From contig NZ_JBMPGS010000004.1 in NCBI RefSeq assembly GCF_049680855.1, positions 231,500 through 295,499 on the forward strand: DNA of 64,000 nt, in the 5' to 3' direction. The notes below the pieces were generated by a model, which saw only the letters and a program-made list of their open reading frames with translations, was not told where the DNA came from and searched no databases. Every line of letters starts with the position of its first letter. The stretch's first letter is position 1. Both the position numbers and the translations under genes were made by a program. The DNA comes from Salinimicrobium sp049680855 (GTDB lineage: Bacteria; Bacteroidota; Bacteroidia; Flavobacteriales; Flavobacteriaceae). This document shows positions 1 to 9,330 of this stretch, in pieces.

Positions 1-670
1 TCTCATAACCCAGAGCATATAATCCTGTAGATTCTTCAATAGTAACCCCGTTGTGCCCAAGAACCTCATATCCAAATAATTTTCCTGAACCTAAAAGTTC
101 CCTAAAGAAAGCAACGATAATAAGAATTAAACCGTAACCGGCCGCATTTCCTACCCCATCCAGGAAAGATCTGTAAATTCCGTTTCCAAGAGCAAAGGCT
201 TCCAAACGCCCCATTACAATACAGTTTGTAATAATAAGACCAATGAAAACCGATAACTGCCTGCTCACGTCATAAGCATACGCTCTAAGGATTTGGTCTA
301 CCAAAGCCACAAGAGAGGCTACTACTACCAGCTGAACGATAATCCTGATTCGGCTTGGAATTAAGTTACGCAATGCAGAAATGATCATATTACTAAAAGC
401 CATTACAGCTGTAACCGCAATTGCCATTACAATAGCCGGCTCCATTTGCACTGTAATTGCAAGTGCCGAACAGATCCCTAAAACCTGCACAGTAATTGGG
501 TTATTATCATCTAAAGGATCGCTGAGAAGCTTTCGGTTTCTTTTTGATAAGAAATGTTCTTTTTCTTCAGAATCTGACAGAAAGAGAACCATCGCTTTCT
601 TTTTTGCTTCCTTTTCTTCATTTGTCACCTCAGCATTTTGCTCAGGTTTATTTTTTATTTCCTGTGCCAT
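1..670 (-). CDS. nqrD: Na+-translocating NADH:quinone reductase subunit D (3' end outside window)
   Basis: Integral membrane subunit of the sodium-pumping NADH:quinone oxidoreductase. The minus-strand frame opens at an ATG at 670 and stays open to the window edge. It contains the family block DNNPITVQVLGICSALAIT, then RIIVQLVVVASLVALVDQIL, the stretch SVFIGLIITNCIVMGR and FFRELLGSGKLFG, all hydrophobic helices of NqrD. The visible part is about 223 residues and lacks the extreme C-terminus. The N-terminus carries roughly 45 charged residues before the DNNP block, more than I remember for Vibrio NqrD. The gene starts 4 bp after nqrC ends, so it is translated from the nqrABCD transcript. nqrE and nqrF would be expected further left, outside the window. 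Confidence 0.93.
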   Translation of the reverse strand, partial: MAQEIKNKPEQNAEVTNEEKEAKKKAMVLFLSDSEEKEHFLSKRNRKLLSDPLDDNNPITVQVLGICSALAITVQMEPAIVMAIAVTAVMAFSNMIISALRNLIPSRIRIIVQLVVVASLVALVDQILRAYAYDVSRQLSVFIGLIITNCIVMGRLEAFALGNGIYRSFLDGVGNAAGYGLILIIVAFFRELLGSGKLFGYEVLGHNGVTIEESTGLYALGYE

Positions 671-674
671 AATA

Positions 675-1415
675 TTAATTATTTGCAACGTTTAGATCTG
701 TTTCGCTTTTGAAATAAGGCAGGTAATGCTGCAGTCTTTCAGAAATCATGTCTGAAACCCCATCTCCCGTAATAGTCGCTCCTGAAATAGCATCTACCTT
801 GTTATCATCTTTAGAAGCACTTGAATTTCCCTTTACTACAGAAACCCCAACAAGATTTCCAGTATCATCAAAGATCTTTTCACCTGCAAATCGCTCTCTA
901 AACCACTCTTGCGTAATTTCTGCACCAAGACCGGGAGTTTCTCCAAGGTGGTCAAAAGTTGCACCTTTGATGGTGTTAATATCATTCTGAAGAGAAATGT
1001 ATCCAAAAATGGCATTCCAAAGACCACTTCCTCTCAATGGTACAATGTAATACTTCTCCCCATCCACATTTGCAATGTAAAGAGGGAAATTTTGATCTGC
1101 AGCAGATGTTTTTAATTCTTTAGCTAAATCTACGTTGAAGGCATCAACTCCTTCCTTCTTTTTACCCTCACTATCAAGTACGATCTCTTCGGTGATGTAC
1201 TGTGCATAAAGTTCCTGTGCTTCCGAAGGATCTGCATCTACTCCTACGGTCATTAAAATGCTCTGCATTTTATCAATTCGCATATTCTCATACTGCATAG
1301 GTTGCAGCGATGTTGCCGCAAATGCAAGAATACTTCCAACTACCACTACCATTATAATTGCAAAAGTAAAAGTGTAAGCGTTGGTATTCGTCTTATTTAC
1401 TGATTTTTCTTCCAT
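675..1415 (-). CDS. nqrC: Na+-translocating NADH:quinone reductase subunit C
   Basis: Periplasm-facing flavoprotein subunit of Nqr that carries a covalently bound FMN. It is 246 residues with one N-terminal membrane helix (about 15-35). The motif SGAT is at 211-214; in the family the threonine of this motif (T214 here) receives FMN through a phosphoester bond made by ApbE. The family segment GLGAEITQEWF is at about 162-172. Length is normal for Bacteroidota NqrC. It lies between nqrB (2 bp gap) and nqrD (4 bp gap) in the same direction, consistent with tight translational coupling. The flavin transferase ApbE is not in the window. Confidence 0.95.
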   Translation of the reverse strand: MEEKSVNKTNTNAYTFTFAIIMVVVVGSILAFAATSLQPMQYENMRIDKMQSILMTVGVDADPSEAQELYAQYITEEIVLDSEGKKKEGVDAFNVDLAKELKTSAADQNFPLYIANVDGEKYYIVPLRGSGLWNAIFGYISLQNDINTIKGATFDHLGETPGLGAEITQEWFRERFAGEKIFDDTGNLVGVSVVKGNSSASKDDNKVDAISGATITGDGVSDMISERLQHYLPYFKSETDLNVANN

Positions 1416-1417
1416 AA

Positions 1418-2599
1418 TTAAACTGCTGTGTTAATTTGTGGATTTATATCTCCTTTTCTCTTGTTTCTACGCTTTACACTTCCCTGGATCACGTAATGAT
1501 CAATGGTTGGCGCGAACACGTTCATCAAAAGAATAGCAAGCATTACTCCTTCAGGATAGGCCGGGTTAAACACCCGAATCATTACGGAGAAGAATCCAAT
1601 TAAGAATCCGTAGATCCATTTACCTTTTGTTGTTTGTGCCCCAGAAACGGGATCTGTTGCCATATAAACAATACCAAACATTAAACCTCCAACAAGCAAA
1701 TGCTTGTACCATTCAAAATTAGTAAGTTCATTTCCTTCCACTCCCATTGATGGAAGCGCGTTAAAGATCAATCCCATAATAGAAGCTCCAATTACCGCAC
1801 TTAACATAATCCTCCAGCTTCCAACTTTGGTGATGATCAATAATAAAGCTCCTAACAGGATCAAAGCTGCTGAAGTTTCAGAAACAGATCCCGGGATTAT
1901 CCCCATGAACATATCGCTGGCTTCATAAGTTACTTCCTGTCCTGCGGCAAGAGACCCTAAAATAGTCTCTCCTGAAACGCCATCCATGTTTGATGCGTTC
2001 ATTACCCAAACACTGTTACCCGACATAAAAGTAGGATATGCAAAGAAAGCAAAAGCTCGAGCCGTTAATGCAGGGTTAAGAATATTCATTCCAGTTCCAC
2101 CAAAGGCTTCTTTACCAACTAATACTGCAAATACTACAGAAATTGCCAGCATCCACAAAGGAAGTCCAACTGGCATGATCATAGGGATCAATAAACCTGT
2201 AACCAGATACCCTTCATTGACTTCATGACCTCGAAAAATGGCAAATGCGAACTCAATTCCAAGCCCCACTGCATAAGAAACCACGATCATTGGCAGGATT
2301 TCTAAAGCCCCAAGGCTAAAAGCCTCCCAAACACCAACTTCAGGCTGCACCTGGATAAGGTACTGGTAACCTGTATTCCACATACTAAACAGAAGCACCG
2401 GAATCAAAGCCAGCACTACTGTAATCATCACCCTTTTCAAATCTACCGCATCTCTCACATGAGCTCCTTTGCTGGTAGTATGATTTGGGGTAAAAAGCAG
2501 CGTATCAAAGGCATTTATAGCCGGCGCAAACTTTTCGTATTTTTTCCCCTGATTAAAAGGTTCTCTTAATTTATCTAATTTTTTTCTAATCCATTCCAT
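1418..2599 (-). CDS. nqrB: Na+-translocating NADH:quinone reductase subunit B
   Basis: Large membrane subunit of Nqr, 393 residues, with many hydrophobic helices. It is expected to hold a covalent FMN and riboflavin and to form much of the sodium path. The flavinylation motif is visible as DGVSGET at 206-212; T212 is the likely FMN attachment site, with E in the position that is often A in SGAT. The conserved block GGTGMNILNPALTARAF is at about 167-184. Full length for the family. It begins 10 bp after nqrA and is followed by nqrC after 2 bp. Confidence 0.95.
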   Translation of the reverse strand: MEWIRKKLDKLREPFNQGKKYEKFAPAINAFDTLLFTPNHTTSKGAHVRDAVDLKRVMITVVLALIPVLLFSMWNTGYQYLIQVQPEVGVWEAFSLGALEILPMIVVSYAVGLGIEFAFAIFRGHEVNEGYLVTGLLIPMIMPVGLPLWMLAISVVFAVLVGKEAFGGTGMNILNPALTARAFAFFAYPTFMSGNSVWVMNASNMDGVSGETILGSLAAGQEVTYEASDMFMGIIPGSVSETSAALILLGALLLIITKVGSWRIMLSAVIGASIMGLIFNALPSMGVEGNELTNFEWYKHLLVGGLMFGIVYMATDPVSGAQTTKGKWIYGFLIGFFSVMIRVFNPAYPEGVMLAILLMNVFAPTIDHYVIQGSVKRRNKRKGDINPQINTAV

Positions 2600-2609
2600 A
2601 GTGAACTGT

Positions 2610-3953
2610 TTAACCTACTTCGGTAATCATTAAATCCAAACCTAATCGTATAATTTCCTGCGCTTCAATTTTTGAAGTGTTGACATAATCAACAAGTGCA
2701 AAATCTTCAGGAGCTACTTCATAAATACCTAAACTTTCCATTTTCTCAATATCACCGGCCATACAAGCCTTGATCAACTGCATTGGAAAAACGTCCATTG
2801 GCACTACCTCTTCCATTTCACCTGTAACCACAAGGGCTCTTACTTCTCCATGAAGATTGGTATCAACGGTGTATTTTTTCTTTGGAAATAACCACGACAG
2901 GTTGGTACGTGATTTTGAAGGAATGTCATTATAAGTAAAAGGAAGCCAACCAAGCATCCTGTATTTATTTCCTTCAGGAATAAGAGTGACAAGGTTTGGG
3001 AAGAAACCAATATACTGCCCGTTGGTTAATTTTTGTCCGGTCAAAACATCTCCGGATATGATCCTTACATCATCGCTAACAGTCCCAACAAGATCAGCAA
3101 CATTGGCGCCTATCTTTGTTCGGAAGTATTTTCTGTTTTCAGCTTCAGTTCCTGCAACGGCAACTGTACGAACAGCATTGTATTTTCCGGTAAGGAACAA
3201 CTCCCCAATTATAGCAACATCTTCAGGACGTACCGTCCAAACACGTTCCCCCATATTAATTGGGTCAACATGTGCTATTTGAACCCCCACATTTGCAGCG
3301 GGATGTGGCCCTGTCACTTCATGTAGCTCCACGTTTTGCATTTTCTTCAATGCTGAAGATTTTTGCTTCGCTACCGAAAGATGAACTTTTCCACGGGTAA
3401 GCTTATTCAATGCGTTAAGCCCTACCTGGAAAGCCTCCATTCTATCCTGCAGCATAAATTCTACATCTGCAGAAAGAGGGGCTGTGTTCATACCCGAAAC
3501 AAAAATAGCTTTAGGAGAATCCTTGGGATCTGCAACAATATCATACGGTCTTTGGTTTATAAATGCCCAGCAACCACTTTCCAGTATCCTGTTCTTCACA
3601 TCTGCAGAATCTGCAGAAAGAGGATCCATTGTACCAAACTCCCGATAAGTATCGGTAGAGTCTGCCTCAATGATCACCTCCATTATTCTTCTTTTTTCCC
3701 CACGCTTAATTTCCTTTAGCGTACCACTTACCGGAGCAGTGAATTTCACTTCTCCCGTGTATTTGGAATAGAAGATCTCATCACCCGCCTGGACCTGAGC
3801 TCCTTCTTTTAATACCATTTTTGGAACAACTGAATGAAAATCTGGCGGCTTTATTGCAAAAGTTTTCGATCGCGGGGCGTCGATCAAAGTTTTTTCAGCC
3901 TCCCCTTTTAAGCGTAGTGTATGCCCTCGTTTAATTCTAATGTCGTTTGACAT
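2610..3953 (-). CDS. nqrA: Na+-translocating NADH:quinone reductase subunit A
   Basis: Cytoplasmic peripheral subunit of Nqr, first gene of the operon. The frame can be extended to 4001, but I place the start at the ATG at 3953, giving MSNDIRIKRGHTLRLKG and 447 residues, close to the usual 446-450. The extra upstream codons have no family similarity. Recognisable segments include VVPKMVLKEGAQVQAGDEIF (barrel-sandwich/lipoyl-like fold near the N-terminus), GPHPAANVGVQIAHVDPIN and a C-terminal ADYVNTS-like ALVDYVNTSK. The 162 bp between this start and the divergent Plug gene at 4116 must hold the promoters of both. Confidence 0.94.
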   Translation of the reverse strand: MSNDIRIKRGHTLRLKGEAEKTLIDAPRSKTFAIKPPDFHSVVPKMVLKEGAQVQAGDEIFYSKYTGEVKFTAPVSGTLKEIKRGEKRRIMEVIIEADSTDTYREFGTMDPLSADSADVKNRILESGCWAFINQRPYDIVADPKDSPKAIFVSGMNTAPLSADVEFMLQDRMEAFQVGLNALNKLTRGKVHLSVAKQKSSALKKMQNVELHEVTGPHPAANVGVQIAHVDPINMGERVWTVRPEDVAIIGELFLTGKYNAVRTVAVAGTEAENRKYFRTKIGANVADLVGTVSDDVRIISGDVLTGQKLTNGQYIGFFPNLVTLIPEGNKYRMLGWLPFTYNDIPSKSRTNLSWLFPKKKYTVDTNLHGEVRALVVTGEMEEVVPMDVFPMQLIKACMAGDIEKMESLGIYEVAPEDFALVDYVNTSKIEAQEIIRLGLDLMITEVG

Positions 3954-4115
3954 AGGATGGAGTGTTAAAATTTCGTTTAAAATCGTGGCAAATTTACACA
4001 TTTTAAAGGAACACTTCCCAAATAAAACTCAATTAATTCCTGTAGATCGGTGTTAAAAATGCAAGGATAATGACAGTTACAAGATTTTAAGAATTTTTCA
4101 ATTATATTTGAGCGC

Positions 4116-5372
4116 ATGAAGAATTTCCTCATCTTACTTTCCCTGCTCTTCATTACTATTCCGGCTATACAGTCACAGACATTAGCCAAGGAAGTGCTAC
4201 CACCTTCCTACATAAGAACGATCGTTTTTGGTGGTGACGAATTTATAAGCGGCACGCCAGTTATAAGGCTCGGTGAAAATATACAGCTGGAATTTGATGA
4301 CATTATTGGAGATGAAGCCAATTATTATTACACCATAGAACATTTTAACTATGACTGGACTCCGTCACAATTGGTGAAAACCGAATATCTTGAAGGTTTT
4401 GATAATCTGCGCATCGACAACTATAGAAATTCCTATAACACGCTGCAGTTATATTCTCATTACTCGCTAAGAATTCCCAACGCAGATACGCAGGGCCTAA
4501 GAGTTAGCGGGAACTATCTCTTAAGCGTATTTAATGAAAATCGCGAACTCGTTTTCTCCAGGAAGTTTATGATTTTTGAACCTCTGGCACAAGTTGAAGT
4601 AGAAATAAGAAGACCCAGAGATGTAAAGCTTATTCATTCACAGCAGGTAGTCAATTTCAAAGTAGAATCCCCAGATTTTATCCTGAAGAACCCTGAAGAA
4701 ACTGTCACTGCAGTTGTTCTGCAAAACTACAACCTCAAAACGGGGATATACAACATCAAGCCCCAGTACAATCTGGGAAATGAATTGATTTACAGGTATG
4801 ATAAACTCACCTCATTCTGGGCAGGGAATGAATACCTGGATTTTGACAGTAAAGATCTTAGAGCCGCAAATGCAAGCATTGGAAGAATAGAAGTGCGCGA
4901 TCTTTATCATCATTTCCTTTACCGTGATAAAGTTCGTGCATTTGAACCCTATACTTACAATCCCGATATTAACGGAAGCTTTCTTATTCGAACTTTGCAA
5001 GGTCAGGAACCCGATATAGAAGCTGAATACGTCTGGACACATTTTTCTTTAGAGACTTTTGAACCCCTCGAAGGGGGAGAAATTCATCTCTATGGCGCAT
5101 TTAACAATTTCGTTTTAGATGAAACCACCCGCCTGTCCTATAATTCACGAACAGGAATGTACGAAACCGCCCGCCTATTCAAGCAGGGATTCTACAATTA
5201 TAAGTATGTTTTTGTTCGAAACGATGGAATTCTAGACGAAGGTTTTATCAGCGGAAATTTTTCCAAAACCGAGAATCTCTATACCGTACTTATCTATTAC
5301 CGCCCGCTTGGTGGACGATATGACCGAATTATAGGAGCCGGAAACGCCAATTCCATTAACTTATCAAATTAA
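4116..5372 (+). CDS. Type IX secretion system Plug protein (DUF5103 family)
   Basis: 418 residues with a signal peptide (about 1-21, ending IQSQ). The sequence matches the DUF5103 / T9SS Plug family, with features such as YYTIEHFNYDWTPSQL, the LPFP-like turn after LSLRIPNADT and a C-terminal block ending YYRPLGGRYDRIIGAGN. In Flavobacterium the Plug protein closes the periplasmic side of the giant SprA translocon pore; that role is family knowledge and not visible here. It is divergent from nqrA and followed 31 bp later by a DUF3667 gene. With PorT at 38995 it shows that the host has a T9SS. Confidence 0.82.
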   Translation: MKNFLILLSLLFITIPAIQSQTLAKEVLPPSYIRTIVFGGDEFISGTPVIRLGENIQLEFDDIIGDEANYYYTIEHFNYDWTPSQLVKTEYLEGFDNLRIDNYRNSYNTLQLYSHYSLRIPNADTQGLRVSGNYLLSVFNENRELVFSRKFMIFEPLAQVEVEIRRPRDVKLIHSQQVVNFKVESPDFILKNPEETVTAVVLQNYNLKTGIYNIKPQYNLGNELIYRYDKLTSFWAGNEYLDFDSKDLRAANASIGRIEVRDLYHHFLYRDKVRAFEPYTYNPDINGSFLIRTLQGQEPDIEAEYVWTHFSLETFEPLEGGEIHLYGAFNNFVLDETTRLSYNSRTGMYETARLFKQGFYNYKYVFVRNDGILDEGFISGNFSKTENLYTVLIYYRPLGGRYDRIIGAGNANSINLSN

Positions 5373-5403
5373 AATATATATTTGATAAGGTTTTTATCAC
5401 GGA

Positions 5404-6462
5404 ATGGAATCTCAACGTAAGCTTTTAAAATACAGGGGAAGAGAATGCCTCAACTGTTTCCAGCCGCTTGACAGGAGTGAAAAATATTGTCACTACTGCG
5501 GACAATTAAACAGCACCAAAAAGCTTTCCTTCAATGACTTCTTTAATGAATTCTTTGCAGGTATTTTCGCTTACGACTCCAGGATTTACAGAACCGTTAA
5601 AGCTCTGCTTTTCAACCCGGGAAAGATTTCTAAAGATTATATAGAAGGCAAAAGACAACGCTACGCTAACCCCTACAGGTTTTACCTTAGCGCATCTATT
5701 GTGTTTTTCATTATTTGGGGACTAACACATGATTACGATAACTTTAGTGATACCAACTCAACAGAAGAGATTCAGGAAATTTCGACCGAAGTCGATTCTA
5801 TCATTGCCAACGCGAGCAACACTCAGAATGATTCTGGAATATCAAATCTATTCAATAGCAGGTCCTTCGAAGAATCCTATATTTCTCAGAAAGAGCTGGA
5901 TACTATGAGTGCATTTCGCAGGACAAGAAAAAAGCTTGATATCTTTCTAAAACACTACAATGACACAAAAATAGCCAGTTCTGTAAAAGCGCTGGAAAAA
6001 CTAAACTATCCGCCCACTTCTTTTAATAAATGGCTTTATAAGAAAGCAGTAGATCTACACCTCCTTTCTTCTAATTCGGGCTTATTCCTTAATTATTTCC
6101 TGAATAAACTCCCCTTCATAATCTTCTTTTATTTACCCGTATTTGCCCTTTTCATTTGGCTGGTTTATGCTCGCAGACCCTTCACATATATGGAGCATCT
6201 TATTTTTACTTTTCACAACCAAACGCTGTGGTTTGTACTTTTTAGCATCGCAATTCTTACCGACTACTCCTTCGAGACCAGCTGGGCAGAAACCGTAGGC
6301 ACCCTACTTTTCCTTTTCTATCTCTACAAAGCAATGAGAAAATTTTATAAACAGGGGAGAGTTAAAACCATTCTAAAGTTTATCATTATAAATGGAATAT
6401 TCTTTATTTTAGCCTTTGTGGCTGCACTTTTTTCACTGGTGGCCTCATTCGCAGTTTACTAA
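5404..6462 (+). CDS. DUF3667 membrane protein with N-terminal zinc ribbon
   Basis: 352 residues. The N-terminus carries four cysteines, C15/C18 and C29/C32, in a zinc-ribbon arrangement (CLNC...CHYC), followed by the conserved DUF3667 block with DSRIYRT, LFNPGKISKDYIEGKRQRYANPYRFYL. At least four membrane helices follow (around 95-110, 228-250, 262-285 and 325-350). A polar stretch rich in Ser/Glu (about 118-165) separates the first helix from the rest. Function is unknown; the family is common in Bacteroidota. It ends 2 bp before apaG, so the two are probably co-transcribed. Confidence 0.8.
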   Translation: MESQRKLLKYRGRECLNCFQPLDRSEKYCHYCGQLNSTKKLSFNDFFNEFFAGIFAYDSRIYRTVKALLFNPGKISKDYIEGKRQRYANPYRFYLSASIVFFIIWGLTHDYDNFSDTNSTEEIQEISTEVDSIIANASNTQNDSGISNLFNSRSFEESYISQKELDTMSAFRRTRKKLDIFLKHYNDTKIASSVKALEKLNYPPTSFNKWLYKKAVDLHLLSSNSGLFLNYFLNKLPFIIFFYLPVFALFIWLVYARRPFTYMEHLIFTFHNQTLWFVLFSIAILTDYSFETSWAETVGTLLFLFYLYKAMRKFYKQGRVKTILKFIIINGIFFILAFVAALFSLVASFAVY

Positions 6463-6464
6463 CT

Positions 6465-6851
6465 ATGGTACAGCAAGTTACAAGAGGAATCAAGATATCT
6501 ATTGAAACTAGTTTTGAAGGCACCTTCTTTAGAAACTACAAAGTACATTTTGCCTTCGGGTACCGCATAACCATAGAAAACCAGAGTAAAGATTCTGTAC
6601 AACTCACCTCCCGTTTCTGGCGGATCAAGGATTCTTTGAACAATACCGAGATAGTAGAAGGCGAAGGAGTTATTGGTCAAAAGCCGGTTTTAAAACCTGG
6701 AGAGATTCACACTTATAAGAGCGGCAGCCTACTCACTTCCCCTTTCGGCTCCATGGGCGGTTTCTACAACATGGTGAATTTCACCTCTACTCGTAAATTC
6801 AAAGTAGCCATTCCCACTTTTCAGTTAAGTGCCCCCTTTGCATTGAATTAA
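6465..6851 (+). CDS. apaG: ApaG (Co2+/Mg2+ efflux-associated protein)
   Basis: 128 residues, a single ApaG/DUF525 immunoglobulin-like domain. Diagnostic segments are the IxIENQSKDSVQLTSRFWRI strand pair, EGEGVIGQKPVLKPGE and the Gly-rich loop SGSLLTSPFGSMGGFY. The fold is an FN3-like beta sandwich; its biochemical role is poorly defined, although mutants in enterobacteria affect Co2+ resistance. The ATG at 6465 is 2 bp after the preceding stop. Length is typical (about 125-130). Confidence 0.92.
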   Translation: MVQQVTRGIKISIETSFEGTFFRNYKVHFAFGYRITIENQSKDSVQLTSRFWRIKDSLNNTEIVEGEGVIGQKPVLKPGEIHTYKSGSLLTSPFGSMGGFYNMVNFTSTRKFKVAIPTFQLSAPFALN

Positions 6852-7268
6852 TTTTTCAGCAATCCAAAATTTCTGAAGGTTATCAAAAGCTCAAATTCTT
6901 CCAGAAGCAGGTGCTCAAATACCTTTTTTAACACCTCTACCTTTGAATAAGGCTCTATAGATTCTTAAAATAATTATTAGTTACATTTTTCCAGTCAAAA
7001 ACTATGGTAACCGCTGTAAACACAAATTATAATTAAACACTGGGCTACAAAATTTGAAATTCCTTTTTATTCTCTGCTTATAATCACCACTTCTTATGGG
7101 TGTAAACACCTATTTACCAGATCATTAAATTGATTATCTTTATAAAATCTATAAAAAGATTTGCTCCCCCTCAAAATTATAGTCCGCAAGATTTTCACAA
7201 CTATGCCATTCAGAAATTCTGCAATAGGATTTTCGAGCGACACTATTAACCAGTTAAGTTTTAATATT
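6852..7268. other. 417-bp intergenic region, no gene supported
   Basis: AT-rich spacer between apaG and the lipoprotein gene. I see no start-to-stop frame with family features. On the minus strand about 38 codons upstream of a stop near 6849 are open (ending FGLLKN) but have no ATG and no recognisable similarity. The promoter of the lipoprotein gene should lie here; I could not pick out a convincing -33/-7 pair. Confidence 0.5.
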
Positions 7269-9158
7269 ATGAAAAGAATGAAATTTTACCTAGTTGCAAG
7301 TACAATCATGATGCTAATTGCGACCTCTTGTAGTAAGGATGACAACGTTCTTAATAGCGCTGAACTTGAGAAGGCCACCCTTTCCTTTGGACCTGAATTA
7401 ATAGATCATACAAACAAGGCAGGGCTAAAACAATCTCTGGATAATCTGCCTGAGTGTACAAATGATGAGCCTTCCTATGTCATGATCATTCTTTCCCAGG
7501 ACGGAACAGATGTTGTTGGCACAGAAGGAGCACCTTTCAGGGTAAATCTTGCCCCAAATCAGGATTTCACGGTTGAAGCCCCCGAGCTTCAGCTTAGTCC
7601 GGGGCAATATTCTCTGGATTATTTTGCCGTACATAATGGTGCAGGCGATTTGATCTGGATTGCGCCCAATGACGGAATGTTTTCCAGCTACTTTGATGAT
7701 CCAATGCCTATAAACATTGAACTTGGTGCCGGTGTCAAAAAATATGTAGAAGTAGCTGTCATGTGTTTCGATAACAGATTCGTCAATGAGTACGGCTATT
7801 TGTTCTTTGATCTTGAAACTTCAGAAGCCATGGAGTTTTGCCTCTTTGCCAATTACTGTAATGAATCAGGCCGGCATTATCCCGCAGCCTTCAGCGTAGA
7901 TATCTGGCTCGGCACAGACAATAGCGGTACTCCAATTTATTCTAATTCAGTAAACAGTACTTCAACCCAGGGCGAAGACCCATCGGCCCAACCATTATGT
8001 TTCGCTTTACCAAATCTTTCTGAATTTGCCGATAGCGAAGATTATATTTATTTCGAGATCACCCTCCTGGACTGGGAAGGAGTTTATGGAAATATAGAGA
8101 ACGAAGTGATTACAGGTACTTTAAGCAGAGAAGACATTCAGGCGAATTTTGAAGAGGATGGATCTGTTAATTATGAGCACATAAGATTTGGTTGTGAAGT
8201 AGAGAATCCTGCCCAGTTTAGTGGCCCTTTATTTGATCTTGAAATTTTATCAACCGGTGATATTTTGGTCGCAGATGCCTCGGCAGGAATAAAGAATCTT
8301 TCCGGAAGTCTCCTGGTGAACCTTCCCGGAGTGAACGCTCTAAGCCAGGCAGGAATAGAAACGATATGGGCTACCACAGGTCCACCTGCTGAAACAACCA
8401 TGGATGTGAACCAGAGGTTATACCGCATAATTAATAACAATGCCGTAATGGTTGCCAATCTTTTTGAATTTGAAGCAACTTATAATCCTGATGGCGAAGA
8501 CGTGAATTCCAATCCTTTTGATGTTCAAGCATTATCCGAAAATCTAGCCCTGGTGATAGATGCCGGCGCGAATGATCTTCTTCGCATTGATAATGAGGGT
8601 AATATTGACATCGCGGCGATTTTTCCTTCGGAAGTGGTATCTACAGAAAATATTAAAAGTATAGTCGGCTGCCCCGGCTCGGCAGATGATCTTTGTGATT
8701 TACCACCCATGATGCCTGCACAGGCCGTACCAACCTCCATTGTAATTGGCCCTGACGGGTATTATTATGTAGGTGAATTAAAAGGATTTCCTGCCCCCAC
8801 AGGTGCGTCAAATATCTGGAGGATCGCGCCCGGTGCCTTAAACGCCACCTGCGGATCAAGCCCCGATTGTGTGAAGGCATTTGACGGCGGTTTCACCTCC
8901 ATAATAGACATGAAATTTGGGGAAGATGGATTGCTCTATGTCGCTGAAATGGACTCCAGAAGCTGGTTTGCTATGGAAGTTGGCCAGGGCGAAGGAGGAA
9001 GGATCCAGGCCTGCGATCCACAAACGCTTGACTGTGATGTGATCGCCAGCGGTATTCCCATGTTGACTGCAATTACCATTGATGAGAATGGTGAACTCTG
9101 GGCTACCAGGAATTCCCTTGTCCCCGGAATGGCCGAAGTAGTTAAGGTTCCTCTATAG
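7269..9158 (+). CDS. ScyD/ScyE-family lipoprotein
   Basis: The frame is open from 7161, but the ATG at 7269 gives a clean lipoprotein signal: MKRMKFYLVASTIMMLIATSC with C21 as the lipidated cysteine. I therefore call 629 residues. The first half (to about 310) is a Bacteroidota-type extracellular region I do not recognise. The second half matches the ScyD/ScyE family: ADASAGIKNL, VIDAGANDLLRIDNEGNI, VPTSIVIGPDGYYYVGELKGFP and MKFGEDGLLYVAEM, a beta-propeller-like pattern. ScyD and ScyE lie in cyanobacterial scytonemin clusters, but the family is widespread and no pigment genes are seen here, so no pathway is inferred. Stands alone. Confidence 0.75.
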   Translation: MKRMKFYLVASTIMMLIATSCSKDDNVLNSAELEKATLSFGPELIDHTNKAGLKQSLDNLPECTNDEPSYVMIILSQDGTDVVGTEGAPFRVNLAPNQDFTVEAPELQLSPGQYSLDYFAVHNGAGDLIWIAPNDGMFSSYFDDPMPINIELGAGVKKYVEVAVMCFDNRFVNEYGYLFFDLETSEAMEFCLFANYCNESGRHYPAAFSVDIWLGTDNSGTPIYSNSVNSTSTQGEDPSAQPLCFALPNLSEFADSEDYIYFEITLLDWEGVYGNIENEVITGTLSREDIQANFEEDGSVNYEHIRFGCEVENPAQFSGPLFDLEILSTGDILVADASAGIKNLSGSLLVNLPGVNALSQAGIETIWATTGPPAETTMDVNQRLYRIINNNAVMVANLFEFEATYNPDGEDVNSNPFDVQALSENLALVIDAGANDLLRIDNEGNIDIAAIFPSEVVSTENIKSIVGCPGSADDLCDLPPMMPAQAVPTSIVIGPDGYYYVGELKGFPAPTGASNIWRIAPGALNATCGSSPDCVKAFDGGFTSIIDMKFGEDGLLYVAEMDSRSWFAMEVGQGEGGRIQACDPQTLDCDVIASGIPMLTAITIDENGELWATRNSLVPGMAEVVKVPL

Positions 9159-9191
9159 TCAAAAATGCCGTTCTGATTACTCATTTTTGAC
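9158..9191 (+). terminator. Stem-loop after the ScyD/ScyE-like gene
   Basis: GTCAAAAATG (9158-9167) and CATTTTTGAC (9182-9191) form a 10-bp perfect stem with a 14-nt loop, starting on the last base of the stop codon. It lacks a long T-run, so it may slow or stabilise the 3' end rather than act as a strong terminator. The core is one more copy of the AAAATG/CATTTT palindrome seen elsewhere in the window. Confidence 0.4.
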
Positions 9192-9330
9192 AAATGAACT
9201 GAAGGATATTGATCATGCAATTTATAATATAGTCCGGATCTCCCAGAGCCGGACTATTCTTTTTACGAAATTTCACTCTCTAAAAACTGACCTGCAAAGC
9301 TATTTTTCCCACCGCCAAACCTTCAGGTCT

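Noticed and set aside
1..3953. Possible Rnf complex instead of Nqr
   Set aside because: Rnf shares related subunits, but NqrA has no close Rnf counterpart, and the order A-B-C-D with the NqrB-type N-terminus is specific to Nqr.
6849..6966. Minus-strand open stretch reading as a short helical peptide
   Set aside because: No ATG, a stop just upstream, and no recognisable family. At most a GTG-started 29-codon frame.
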